Positions 17,572 to 26,448 of a stretch of 64,000 nucleotides of DNA are shown here, piece by piece (within the stretch, counting starts at the first letter, position 1; each line of letters opens with the position of its first letter). The notes below the pieces were generated by a model. It ran no database searches, was not told the origin of the DNA, and saw only the letters and a list, made by a program, of their open reading frames with translations. This DNA is from Avibacterium volantium_A (lineage in GTDB: Bacteria; Pseudomonadota; Gammaproteobacteria; Enterobacterales; Pasteurellaceae). Both the position numbers and the translations under genes were made by a program. The stretch spans positions 34,250 through 98,249 of the forward strand of contig NZ_JBMMGT010000008.1 in the NCBI RefSeq assembly GCF_049366555.1, given 5' to 3'.

Positions 17572-18366
17572 TTATTTCAATGTCAAAACTTTCACTTCAT
17601 CATTTACGCGAATAATCCCCGTATTCAACGGAATTAAATTAACGCCGAAAAGTGGTGCGCCTTGTTCGTTGCGGTTGAGTTTTTTCAGCGTGCGGAAAGG
17701 TTCCATTTTCGGATCGGTTTGGTTGGTGGTAGGGTTGCGAGTGGTGAGAACGCAGCGTTCACAAGGTTTGCTGTGTAAGAATTTGACTTCACCGATTTGA
17801 ATTTCACCCCATTGCTGTTCTTCAAAGGGGGCGATGCCGTCAATAATTAAATTTGGGCGAAATTGCAGCGGTGAAATTGGGCTTGGACAAGCTTGCTGTA
17901 CTGCGTTAAAAGACGCTTCAGTGGTGAGCAAAAGTGGGTAGCCATCTGCAAAAGAAAGCGGTTGGTCGGGGTAGCGTTTAATTTTGCGTTGCGTGTGTTC
18001 GCCTGTCCAGCGCAATTGCACGGCACGGCCTATTTTCTCGCTAAACCAGTGATTAATGTTTTGCGGCGCAAGCAATGAGTTAAATTCATTTCCCCACACT
18101 TCGCAGGCTTGGCTTTGCTGAAAATCCGTATATTGAACTTGAATGGCTGAACCGTCTTTATGCTGAATATATAAACCAAGCGGTGTCGGCAACGCGTGGA
18201 AGTGGTAAAGTTCCGCATCTTTGCGTGCTGTGATAAAGGTGCCGTCTAATTCTGTGAGCATAAACGTGCGATCAAAATTCAGCCCTTGCGGTTGAACCAC
18301 GGCTTGCGCCACTTCATAGCTTTGCGTAGATTTGATGGGGTATAAGTAAATATGCTGTAATTTCAT
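17572..18366 (-). CDS. MOSC-domain protein (YcbX-like, no ferredoxin domain)
   Basis: The 264-residue protein has the MOSC N-terminal beta-barrel (LQHIYLYPIKSTQSYEV, then GLNFDRTFMLT) and a MOSC domain with the conserved cysteine in KPCERCVLTTRNPTT, which in this family contacts the molybdenum cofactor. E. coli YcbX (369 residues) has an extra C-terminal [2Fe-2S] domain that is absent here. It sits 3 bases after dacB on the same strand, so they may be co-transcribed. Likely activity is reduction of N-hydroxylated compounds; substrate unknown. Confidence 0.8.
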   Translation of the reverse strand: MKLQHIYLYPIKSTQSYEVAQAVVQPQGLNFDRTFMLTELDGTFITARKDAELYHFHALPTPLGLYIQHKDGSAIQVQYTDFQQSQACEVWGNEFNSLLAPQNINHWFSEKIGRAVQLRWTGEHTQRKIKRYPDQPLSFADGYPLLLTTEASFNAVQQACPSPISPLQFRPNLIIDGIAPFEEQQWGEIQIGEVKFLHSKPCERCVLTTRNPTTNQTDPKMEPFRTLKKLNRNEQGAPLFGVNLIPLNTGIIRVNDEVKVLTLK

Positions 18367-18369
18367 TGC

Positions 18370-19812
18370 TTAATCCTCATAAAGTTGGCTGTAAAGGGCA
18401 TTTTCAAAACGCACTAGGGGTGCGCGTTTGGTTTTGTTTTCGAGATCACCCGTGGAATAGCCATTGATAAATTGTACGAAGGCAACGGGGTCGCCTTTAG
18501 CATTTTTCATAAAGCCAGCAAGGTTATAAACCCCTTTTAATGCGCCTGTTTTAGCGGAAATATTTTGTGCAAGCGGTGGCTTGATCATCGAACCCCGTCC
18601 GCTTAATGTGCCATCTACCCCTGCAATAGGAAAGCTGTCTAATAAATGTAGTTCTGTTTCGTGATTAGCAATATATTCAAGGGCTTGCAACATAATATTA
18701 GCAGAAATTAAGTTATGGCGTGAAAGCCCAGAACCATCGGCGATAACGCTATTATCGAATTTTATTCCTGCTTGAGATTGCAAAATTTGGCGCATTGCTT
18801 TCGCGGAAAGTTGAAAGGACGCAGGGCGTTTGTAATAGTGATAACCAATGGTACGAAAGAGTGCATCGGCAATTTGGTTATCAGATTTTTTCATCATTTT
18901 TTTGATCAAATCTGGCAGCGGTTTAGACAAATGTTGCGCCACAATTTGCCCTTTTTGTACTGTACGCGGCTGTTGGATTTTACCGTTAAATGCAATGCCA
19001 AGGCGGTTTAATTGACGTTGAATAATGGCTGCTGCATAAGCATTGGGATCTTGCACGGCAAAACTGAGTGCAAAAGGTTTGCTTTGACGTGCAAGACAGC
19101 CTTTAATCTGATAGCGATTGTTGTCGTGCAACACGGCATCAAGTTGGCAATAAGGCGCTTCTTCTTTGCTTGCCACACGCACCTGCCCGAACACTTGCAC
19201 GGGATATTGCGCTGGCACATTGAATTTCACCAGTTCGCCCACAGGCAAATTGGCATCAAGATCCACATAAAAACAGTTATGATTGATATTCACTGCTGCA
19301 GGGGGCGAATTAAAGCACATTGACAAATCATTCCAAATCCAACCTAAGCCACGGTCGTGTCCTGTAAACATGGAAGTATCTAAAATAAGATCACCAGTAA
19401 TACGCTGAATACCTTGCTGTTTTAATTGGGTAAGTAGCTGATAAAGCTGATCACTGGTTAAATCTGGATCACCGGTGAAAACAATGACTAAGTTACCGCG
19501 TAACTCTCCATTTTGAATATTACCTTGGCGTAGCAGACTTGTTTCAAAATGAAATTCATCGCCAAGACTGAGCTTGGCGGCAAGCGCGGTAAATACTTTC
19601 TGCGTACTTGCTGGAAGCATAAAGGTTTGCGGATTAAGTGCGGTGAGAATTTCTTGCGTTTTTAAGTTTTTTGCCACAAAAGAAAGACTTGTTCCCGCAG
19701 GAAGTTGCGTGCTAAGTTGTGCCACGTCCACTTCAGCTGCACTATATGGCGTGTGCAAAGCAAAGGAAATGCCTAATGCAAAAGGCAGTAATTTTGATGA
19801 TAATTTGTACAT
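18370..19812 (-). CDS. dacB: D-alanyl-D-alanine carboxypeptidase/endopeptidase (PBP4)
   Basis: DacB is a periplasmic class C penicillin-binding protein that trims and opens peptidoglycan cross-links. The 480-residue precursor has a signal peptide (about 1-26) and the three active-site motifs in order: STQK (69-72), SDN in MMKKSDNQIADALF, and KTG in SAKTGALKG. Length matches E. coli PBP4 (477). An uptake signal is embedded in frame at 19635. greA is divergent, as in E. coli. Confidence 0.96.
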   Translation of the reverse strand: MYKLSSKLLPFALGISFALHTPYSAAEVDVAQLSTQLPAGTSLSFVAKNLKTQEILTALNPQTFMLPASTQKVFTALAAKLSLGDEFHFETSLLRQGNIQNGELRGNLVIVFTGDPDLTSDQLYQLLTQLKQQGIQRITGDLILDTSMFTGHDRGLGWIWNDLSMCFNSPPAAVNINHNCFYVDLDANLPVGELVKFNVPAQYPVQVFGQVRVASKEEAPYCQLDAVLHDNNRYQIKGCLARQSKPFALSFAVQDPNAYAAAIIQRQLNRLGIAFNGKIQQPRTVQKGQIVAQHLSKPLPDLIKKMMKKSDNQIADALFRTIGYHYYKRPASFQLSAKAMRQILQSQAGIKFDNSVIADGSGLSRHNLISANIMLQALEYIANHETELHLLDSFPIAGVDGTLSGRGSMIKPPLAQNISAKTGALKGVYNLAGFMKNAKGDPVAFVQFINGYSTGDLENKTKRAPLVRFENALYSQLYED

Positions 19813-20016
19813 AAATAATCGCTATGGTTGCTATTTTTTTTTAGAAACACAATAATAGTGCTGGATACTGCGAGAGTAAAATTATTTCTTGCATAAAATG
19901 GTGTAATAAGGCGGTTTATACCAAAATGATTTTTGAGCTACGGCAAAGCTGAATAATGAAAACATATTGCTTTGTTGTAGTTTTATTTTTGACTAAAAAA
20001 GGAACAAGGATTAACA

Positions 20017-20493
20017 ATGCAACAAATTCCAATGACGGTACGCGGTGCAGCGCAATTAAGAGAAGAGTTAGAGTTTTTAAAGAATGTTCGCCGTCCAGAA
20101 ATTATTAAAGCTATTGCGGAAGCGCGCGAACACGGTGATTTGAAAGAAAATGCGGAATATCACGCGGCGCGTGAGCAGCAAGGTTTTTGCGAAGGGCGTA
20201 TTCAAGAAATTGAAGGGAAATTAGCCAACAGCCAAATCATTGATGTGACGAAAATGCCAAATAATGGCAAAGTGATCTTTGGTGCAACAGTCGTGTTAGT
20301 GAATGTGAATACGGACGAAGAAGTTACCTACCAAATCGTGGGCGATGATGAAGCGGATATTAAACAAGGCTTGATTTCCGTTAATTCACCTATTGCCCGT
20401 GGCTTAATTGGTAAGGAAGTGGACGATAGCGTCACCATCGCCACCCCCGGGGGAACGGTTGAGTTCGATATTATTGAGGTGGAATATAAATAA
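20017..20493 (+). CDS. greA: transcription elongation factor GreA
   Basis: GreA inserts its coiled coil into the RNA polymerase secondary channel and stimulates cleavage of backtracked RNA. The 158-residue protein has the N-terminal coiled coil with the acidic tip (EAREHGDLKENAEYHAAREQQ) and the C-terminal FKBP-like domain with SPIARGLIGKEVDD. Divergent from dacB and convergent with yhbY. Confidence 0.98.
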   Translation: MQQIPMTVRGAAQLREELEFLKNVRRPEIIKAIAEAREHGDLKENAEYHAAREQQGFCEGRIQEIEGKLANSQIIDVTKMPNNGKVIFGATVVLVNVNTDEEVTYQIVGDDEADIKQGLISVNSPIARGLIGKEVDDSVTIATPGGTVEFDIIEVEYK

Positions 20494-20497
20494 AAAA

Positions 20498-20524
20498 TAG
20501 GGCGTTTTGATACGCCCCATTTTA
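20498..20524. terminator. bidirectional terminator between greA and yhbY
   Basis: The stem GGGCGT/ACGCCC has a 6-base loop, with A-rich sequence to the left and T-rich to the right. Confidence 0.75.
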
Positions 20525-20525
20525 C

Positions 20526-20822
20526 TTATTTTTTAGGTAAGGAAATTTTATGCTCTTCGCTTGGGCGATAAAGCACAAGGATATTACCGATAGTTTGCAC
20601 CGCTGCGGCTTGCGTTTCTCTCACAATCGCATCAATAATCAGCTGTTTGGTTTCGCGATCAGCACCAGCAATTTTCACTTTAATTAATTCGTGATGATTG
20701 AGTGCGTTGTCGATTTCAGCGATAACCCCTTCGGTTAAGCCATTTCCACCTAGCATAACGACAGGGCTTAAATGGTGTGCAAGCCCTTTTAAAAATTGTT
20801 TTTGTTTTGTTGATAACTGCAT
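20526..20822 (-). CDS. yhbY: CRM-domain RNA-binding protein YhbY
   Basis: YhbY is a small KH-like CRM-domain protein associated with pre-50S ribosomal subunits. I place the start at 20822 (MQLSTKQKQFLKGLAH), giving 98 residues, like the 97 of E. coli; an upstream ATG at 20882 would add unconserved residues. The GLTEGVIAEIDNAL and HHELIKVKI motifs are conserved. It is divergent from rlmE, the same neighbourhood as in E. coli. Confidence 0.95.
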   Translation of the reverse strand: MQLSTKQKQFLKGLAHHLSPVVMLGGNGLTEGVIAEIDNALNHHELIKVKIAGADRETKQLIIDAIVRETQAAAVQTIGNILVLYRPSEEHKISLPKK

Positions 20823-20940
20823 TAATTTAATCCTATGTTTATAAAGTGCGGTGGTTTTTTCTGGAGAAATTCCGAATACCACCTTGAACTGGGAAATTTT
20901 AACCTCATATTGACAAAACTACCACAAAAATTAAGAAATT

Positions 20941-21570
20941 ATGGGAAAGAAAAAACGTTCAGCAAGTTCAACCCGTTGGTTGAATGAGCATTTTAAAGAT
21001 CCGTTTGTACAAAAGGCACATAAACAGAAATTGCGTTCACGTGCTTATTTCAAATTAGATGAAATTCAACAAACCGATAAACTATTTAAAGCAGGAATGA
21101 CGGTAGTTGATCTTGGTGCCGCACCGGGCGGTTGGTCGCAATATGTCGTCAGCCAAATTGGTGGCAAAGGGCGTGTGATTGCCTGTGATATTTTAGAAAT
21201 GGATCCTATTGTGGGGGTTGATTTTCTGCAAGGGGATTTCCGTGAAGAAAATGTATTGAATGCTTTGCTGGAACGCGTAGGTGAGGCAAAAGTTGATGTG
21301 GTAATGTCGGATATGGCGCCAAATTTTAGTGGTATGCCATCAGTGGACATTCCTCGTGCAATGTATTTAGTGGAACTGGCTTTGGATATGTGTAAACAAG
21401 TATTGGCGCACAAAGGCAGTTTCGTTGTGAAAGTTTTCCAAGGTGAGGGCTTTGATGAGTATTTAAGAGAAATTCGTTCTCTGTTTAGTGTCGTTAAAGT
21501 GCGTAAACCTGAAGCATCTCGTGGGCGTTCTCGTGAGGTGTATATTGTGGCAACGGGTTACAAATATTAA
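20941..21570 (+). CDS. rlmE: 23S rRNA 2'-O-methyltransferase (U2552)
   Basis: RlmE (FtsJ/RrmJ) methylates U2552 in the 23S A-loop. The 209-residue protein shows the SAM motif VVDLGAAPGGWSQY and the catalytic K-D-K-E set, including RAYFKLDEI near the start, MSDMAPNFSG and SFVVKVFQGEG. ftsH follows 83 bases downstream, the usual order. Confidence 0.97.
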   Translation: MGKKKRSASSTRWLNEHFKDPFVQKAHKQKLRSRAYFKLDEIQQTDKLFKAGMTVVDLGAAPGGWSQYVVSQIGGKGRVIACDILEMDPIVGVDFLQGDFREENVLNALLERVGEAKVDVVMSDMAPNFSGMPSVDIPRAMYLVELALDMCKQVLAHKGSFVVKVFQGEGFDEYLREIRSLFSVVKVRKPEASRGRSREVYIVATGYKY

Positions 21571-21653
21571 CTATAAATTCAATAACTTCTCATTTTGGAA
21601 TGAATGTAGTAATCTTGTAACAAATTATTAACTTAGAAAAACGAGGTCAAACC

Positions 21654-23585
21654 TTGAAAGATATGGTCAAAAACTTAGTCCTATGGATTGTGATTGCAGT
21701 AGTTATGATGTCTGCATATCAGGGCTTTAGCGGTAGTTCGAATGGTAATCTTACCGATTACACCACCTTTATTACTGATGTGGGTAATGATCAAGTACGC
21801 CAAGTGCGATTTGAAGAGAACGAATTACAAGTTACTAAATCTGATGGTTCAAAATATTCAACCGTAATGCCAATTTATGATGATAAATTATTGAATGATT
21901 TATTAAATAAAAAGGTAAAAGTAGAAGGATCGTTGCCAGAAAGACGTGGTATTTTATCGCAAATTCTCATCTCTTGGTTCCCAATGTTATTGCTTGTTGG
22001 CGTATGGTTCTTCTTTATGCGCCAAATGCAAGGCGGTAGTGGAAAAGCAATGAGCTTTGGTAAAAGCCGAGCCAAAATGCTCACCAAAGAGCAAATTAAA
22101 ACGACTTTCGCTGATGTTGCTGGCTGTGATGAAGCGAAAGAAGAAGTGGGGGAAATCGTGGATTTCTTGCGTGATCCAAGTAAATTCCAAAAATTAGGCG
22201 GTAAAATCCCAAAAGGAATTTTAATGGTTGGGCCACCGGGAACGGGTAAAACCCTATTAGCCAAAGCCATTGCTGGTGAAGCAAAAGTGCCATTTTTTAC
22301 CATTTCAGGTTCTGACTTCGTAGAAATGTTTGTGGGCGTGGGGGCTTCTCGTGTGCGTGACATGTTTGAACAGGCGAAGAAAAACGCACCTTGTTTGATT
22401 TTTATTGATGAAATTGATGCAGTGGGTCGCCAACGTGGTGCAGGCCTTGGCGGGGGACACGATGAGCGTGAACAAACCCTTAACCAAATGTTGGTGGAAA
22501 TGGACGGCTTTGAGGGCAACGAAGGAGTGATTGTGATCGCCGCAACCAACCGCCCAGATGTGCTTGATCCCGCTTTAACGCGTCCAGGTCGTTTTGACCG
22601 TCAAGTGGTAGTGGGCTTGCCAGATGTATTAGGGCGTGAGCAAATCTTAAAAGTACATATGCGTAAAGTGCCAGTTGCACCAGATGTGAATGCGATGACC
22701 CTTGCACGTGGTACACCAGGTTATTCAGGGGCAGATTTGGCTAACCTTGTGAATGAAGCCGCATTATTTGCAGCACGAATGAACAAGCCATTGGTTTCAA
22801 TGCTCGAATTTGAAAAAGCCAAAGATAAAATCAATATGGGACCTGAACGCCGCACAATGATTATGACGGATAAGCAAAAAGAATCTACCGCTTATCACGA
22901 AGCAGGACACGCCATTGTAGGTTATTTAGTGCCAGAACACGATCCAGTGCATAAAGTAACCATTATTCCGCGTGGTCGTGCTTTAGGGGTAACCTTCTTC
23001 TTGCCAGAAGGGGATCAAGTAAGCATTAGCCAAAAACAATTAGAAAGTAAACTTTCCACCCTTTATGCAGGGCGTTTAGCGGAAGATTTGATTTACGGTG
23101 AAGAAAATATTTCTACTGGTGCATCAAATGACATTAAAGTTGCGACGAATATTGCACGCAATATGGTTACCCAGTGGGGCTTTTCTGATAAATTAGGGCC
23201 AATTCTTTATTCTGAAGATGAAGGCGAAGTGTTCTTAGGGCGCTCAATGGCGAAAGCGAAACATATGTCTGATGAAACAGCTCATCTTATTGATGAAGAA
23301 GTCCGTGCGATTGTTACTCGTAACTACGAGCGTGCAAGACAGCTATTAATTGACAATATGGATATTTTACACGCAATGAAAGATGCATTAGTAAAATATG
23401 AAACCATTGAAGAAGAGCAAATTAAACAGCTGATGAACCGTGAACCAGTAACGCCACCAGCAGGCTGGGACGACAACGGCAAAGCAAGTTCAGAAAAATC
23501 TGCTGAACCCAATGCTTCTGCACAAAATCAAAGTACGGCAGATCAAAGTGCGGTAGAAAATTCAGATAAATCTGAACATAACTAA
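21654..23585 (+). CDS. ftsH: ATP-dependent zinc metalloprotease FtsH
   Basis: FtsH is a membrane-anchored AAA protease that degrades membrane and regulatory proteins (LpxC, sigma-32). It has two membrane segments (about 6-24 and 100-122), Walker A GPPGTGKT, the second region of homology and the zinc site HEAGH. I kept the TTG start at 21654 because GAGG sits 7 bases before it; the ATG at 21663 (MVKNLVLW) aligns better with other FtsH starts and is the alternative. The last 40 residues are a Ser/Gln/Ala-rich low-complexity tail whose DNA contains an uptake signal and a near copy. Confidence 0.96.
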   Translation: MKDMVKNLVLWIVIAVVMMSAYQGFSGSSNGNLTDYTTFITDVGNDQVRQVRFEENELQVTKSDGSKYSTVMPIYDDKLLNDLLNKKVKVEGSLPERRGILSQILISWFPMLLLVGVWFFFMRQMQGGSGKAMSFGKSRAKMLTKEQIKTTFADVAGCDEAKEEVGEIVDFLRDPSKFQKLGGKIPKGILMVGPPGTGKTLLAKAIAGEAKVPFFTISGSDFVEMFVGVGASRVRDMFEQAKKNAPCLIFIDEIDAVGRQRGAGLGGGHDEREQTLNQMLVEMDGFEGNEGVIVIAATNRPDVLDPALTRPGRFDRQVVVGLPDVLGREQILKVHMRKVPVAPDVNAMTLARGTPGYSGADLANLVNEAALFAARMNKPLVSMLEFEKAKDKINMGPERRTMIMTDKQKESTAYHEAGHAIVGYLVPEHDPVHKVTIIPRGRALGVTFFLPEGDQVSISQKQLESKLSTLYAGRLAEDLIYGEENISTGASNDIKVATNIARNMVTQWGFSDKLGPILYSEDEGEVFLGRSMAKAKHMSDETAHLIDEEVRAIVTRNYERARQLLIDNMDILHAMKDALVKYETIEEEQIKQLMNREPVTPPAGWDDNGKASSEKSAEPNASAQNQSTADQSAVENSDKSEHN

Positions 23586-23601
23586 CCACTTAATAAATAT
23601 T

Positions 23602-23642
23602 AAAGGACTGATTTTTATAAGAAATCAGTCCTTTCTTTTTTC
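23602..23642 (+). terminator. terminator after ftsH
   Basis: The 13-base perfect stem AAAGGACTGATTT/AAATCAGTCCTTT has a 7-base loop and a T-rich tail. Confidence 0.9.
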
Positions 23643-23736
23643 TTCTTTAGGCTTTAACATAAAGTAAATTCAAATAACAAAATCCAGCTTATTTTTTATT
23701 TTAATTTACTGTATCAGTGAGATTGAGAATAACCGA

Positions 23737-24645
23737 ATGAATTATGCAGATTGGCTTGCTTTTGCAGAAACACAACTTGCCGACAACAAAAAGACAGATC
23801 CTTTCATTAATCCCAAGGTGGATTCCAGCCTATTATTACAATTTGTAACAGGGCGTTCACGTTCTTCCATTTTGGCATTTTCTGAAATCGAGCTTTCAGC
23901 ACAAGAACTTGCACAGCTTGAGAAATTATTACAACGCCGCATAAACAGTGAACCAATGGCTTATATTCTTGGTCAGCAACCCTTTTGGACGCTTGATTTG
24001 AAGGTATCTGAAGATACTCTTATTCCAAGAGCAGACACGGAAATTTTAGTGGAAAATGCGTTAATTTGTGCGGAAGAACGCATTTCATCAGCTCACTTTG
24101 ACAAAGAATTAAAAATATTAGATTTAGGCACAGGTACAGGGGCAATTGCAATAGCCCTTGCACAAGAATTGCGATCTAGATCGAAAAAATTATTTAAAGT
24201 TTCTGTTGTGGGTGTTGATCTTATTGATAATGCGGTAAACTTAGCTCAAGACAATGCAAAACGTAATGATGTTGATAATATTCTTTTTTATCAAAGTAAT
24301 TGGTTTGAAAATTTACAAGATCAGCGTTTTGATATCATTGTAAGTAATCCGCCTTATATTGATAAAGATGATCCACATTTGCAGTTGGGCGATGTGCGAT
24401 TTGAGCCATTAAGTGCTTTAGTCGCTAAAGAACAGGGGTATGCAGATTTGCGGCACATTATCATCAATGCACCAACTTATCTAAAACCGCAAGGGTGGTT
24501 GTTATTGGAGCACGGTTGGCAGCAGGGAGAAAAAGTGCGGTCTTTTTTTCAAAAGAATTTGTGGCATAACGTTATTTCTCGTAAGGATTATAACCAAAAC
24601 GAACGTATAACATTAGCTCAATTAAACACAAGAGGGAATGATTGA
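23737..24645 (+). CDS. prmC: release factor glutamine methyltransferase
   Basis: PrmC methylates the glutamine of the GGQ motif in release factors RF1 and RF2. The 302-residue protein has an N-terminal helical domain, the SAM motif DLGTGTG (129-135) and the substrate-binding NPPY (204-207). The DVRFEPLSAL stretch is family-typical. It is usually downstream of prfA, which is not here. It overlaps the next gene by one base. Confidence 0.96.
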   Translation: MNYADWLAFAETQLADNKKTDPFINPKVDSSLLLQFVTGRSRSSILAFSEIELSAQELAQLEKLLQRRINSEPMAYILGQQPFWTLDLKVSEDTLIPRADTEILVENALICAEERISSAHFDKELKILDLGTGTGAIAIALAQELRSRSKKLFKVSVVGVDLIDNAVNLAQDNAKRNDVDNILFYQSNWFENLQDQRFDIIVSNPPYIDKDDPHLQLGDVRFEPLSALVAKEQGYADLRHIIINAPTYLKPQGWLLLEHGWQQGEKVRSFFQKNLWHNVISRKDYNQNERITLAQLNTRGND

Positions 24646-25463
24646 TGAATACAAATCGCAACGCAATTTATAATGAAATGCTTAACTTTTATGTGCTTAC
24701 AGGGAATGATGGGCAACGCGAGCTAGGGAATATTCATTCAATTATGAATGGTTTTTTTACTCAAGCAAGAGAAGCTATTGAGCAAGAAAAAGATGATGAA
24801 GCAAAAATCAGAAAACTAATTGATTTAGTTTATGTCGATTGGGGATTTTTGACGGATTCTAATAATTCTTTTGATCACTCTAATTATTATCTACCTGATG
24901 TTTTAACAAATCGTCGAGGTGTAGCAATTTCTGTTGGCGGCGTTTTATTGTATCTCGCGGAAAAATTAGAATTACCAATTTATGCAATGGAATTTCCAGT
25001 CAATATTATGCTTAAAGCAGATGTGAATGGAAAACATCTCTATTTTGATCCTTGGACTGGCAGAGAATCTTCAGAAAAATATATTGAATACATTTTTAGA
25101 GTACATTACGGTGATGAAGTAGAATTCTCTGTTCCATTATTAGGTGAACTAGATGAAGAAGAGTTAGAGTTCCGTTATGGTCAGTTAGCGAAAAATTCTT
25201 TAATGCGAGAAAATAACTTTGAACCAGCCTTGGCTTATATTGAAAACGTGTTAGAACGTTATCCGGGCAGCTTAGATGAAATTCGTGATCGTGGGATTTT
25301 AAAAATGCAGCTTGGGCGTCTTCAAGAAGCATTAAAAGATCTTGAAGAATTTGTTGAAAAAAGACCTGATGATTCTTTTTCAATCATGTTCAAAGAGCAA
25401 TTACCGTTAATTAAAAAAGATATTGAAGCGCAAGAAAAAGCAAAAAAAGAATCTATTCACTAA
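24645..25463 (+). CDS. sirB1: SirB1 family protein (transglutaminase-like plus TPR)
   Basis: The 272-residue protein resembles E. coli YchA/SirB1: an N-terminal transglutaminase-like domain (about 45-150, with GVAISVGGVLLYLAEKLELP) and C-terminal tetratricopeptide repeats (about 180-250). I chose the ATG at 24645 over the TTG at 24642; it overlaps the prmC stop as TGATG. The order prmC-sirB1-kdsA matches E. coli apart from the missing sirB2. Biochemical role unknown. Confidence 0.88.
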   Translation: MNTNRNAIYNEMLNFYVLTGNDGQRELGNIHSIMNGFFTQAREAIEQEKDDEAKIRKLIDLVYVDWGFLTDSNNSFDHSNYYLPDVLTNRRGVAISVGGVLLYLAEKLELPIYAMEFPVNIMLKADVNGKHLYFDPWTGRESSEKYIEYIFRVHYGDEVEFSVPLLGELDEEELEFRYGQLAKNSLMRENNFEPALAYIENVLERYPGSLDEIRDRGILKMQLGRLQEALKDLEEFVEKRPDDSFSIMFKEQLPLIKKDIEAQEKAKKESIH

Positions 25464-25480
25464 ATTTATTAGAGAAAACT

Positions 25481-26335
25481 ATGCAAAATAAAGTTATTAA
25501 AATTGGTAACATTGAAGTCGCGAACGATAAACCATTTGTTCTATTTGGTGGAATGAATGTGTTAGAAAGCCGTGATATGGCAATGGCAGTGTGTGAAAAA
25601 TATGTCGAAGTAACGCAAAAGCTCAATGTGCCTTATGTGTTTAAAGCGTCTTTTGATAAAGCGAACCGCTCGTCAATTCATTCTTACCGTGGACCGGGAA
25701 TGGAAGAGGGGTTGAAAATTTTCCAAGAATTAAAAGACACCTTTGGCGTTAAAGTGATTACCGATGTACACGAAATTTATCAATGCCAACCTGTGGCTGA
25801 AGTGGTTGATGTGATTCAGTTACCCGCATTTTTAGCGCGTCAAACCGATCTTGTTGAAGCGATGGCGCGTACAGGGGCGGTGATCAATGTGAAAAAACCA
25901 CAATTCTTAAGTCCGGGGCAAATGGGAAATATCGTAGAAAAAATTGAAGAATGTGGTAACGATAAAGTGATCCTTTGTGATCGTGGGACTAACTTTGGCT
26001 ATGATAACCTTATTGTGGATATGCTTGGCTTTAGCGTAATGAAGAAAGTTTCCAAAGGTTGCCCTGTGATTTTTGACGTAACCCATTCTTTGCAATGTCG
26101 TGATCCTTTTGGTGCAGCGTCAAGCGGTCGCCGCGCACAGGTGACAGAATTGGCACGTTCGGGGCTAGCGGTAGGGCTTGCAGGATTATTCCTAGAAGCG
26201 CACCCTGATCCACAAAATGCCAAATGCGACGGTCCTTCTGCTTTGCCATTAGCCAAATTAGAAGCCTTTGTGAGCCAAATGAAAGCGGTAGATGATTTGG
26301 TTAAGTCTTTTGAGGAATTAGATACATCAAACTAA
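25481..26335 (+). CDS. kdsA: 3-deoxy-D-manno-octulosonate 8-phosphate synthase
   Basis: KdsA condenses PEP with arabinose 5-phosphate to form KDO-8-phosphate for lipopolysaccharide inner core. The 284-residue length is standard. Family motifs: FGGMNVLESRD, FKASFDKANRSSIHSYRGPG, and DVTHSLQ near residue 205. It is the last gene of the prmC-sirB1-kdsA run, 17 bases after sirB1. Confidence 0.97.
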   Translation: MQNKVIKIGNIEVANDKPFVLFGGMNVLESRDMAMAVCEKYVEVTQKLNVPYVFKASFDKANRSSIHSYRGPGMEEGLKIFQELKDTFGVKVITDVHEIYQCQPVAEVVDVIQLPAFLARQTDLVEAMARTGAVINVKKPQFLSPGQMGNIVEKIEECGNDKVILCDRGTNFGYDNLIVDMLGFSVMKKVSKGCPVIFDVTHSLQCRDPFGAASSGRRAQVTELARSGLAVGLAGLFLEAHPDPQNAKCDGPSALPLAKLEAFVSQMKAVDDLVKSFEELDTSN

Positions 26336-26384
26336 TTGCTTGAAAATTAAATGTTAGAGAAAACGAACAATAACAGGTGAGTTT

Positions 26385-26430
26385 TAGGCGGAAATATGAT
26401 AAAAATACCGCCTTGTTTTAATTTTTTCAT
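26385..26430 (+). terminator. terminator after kdsA
   Basis: AGGCGG (26386-26391) pairs with CCGCCT (26408-26413) around a 16-base loop, followed by a T-rich stretch. The T run is interrupted. Confidence 0.65.
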
Positions 26431-26448
26431 TTGAATAGGAAACAAAAT

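Noticed and set aside
19012..19323. 103-residue frame inside dacB, opposite strand
   Set aside because: It is the antisense shadow of dacB with no ribosome-binding site or known domain.
21875..22549. 224-residue antisense frame in ftsH
   Set aside because: It mirrors the conserved ftsH AAA domain; its length results from codon bias of the true gene.
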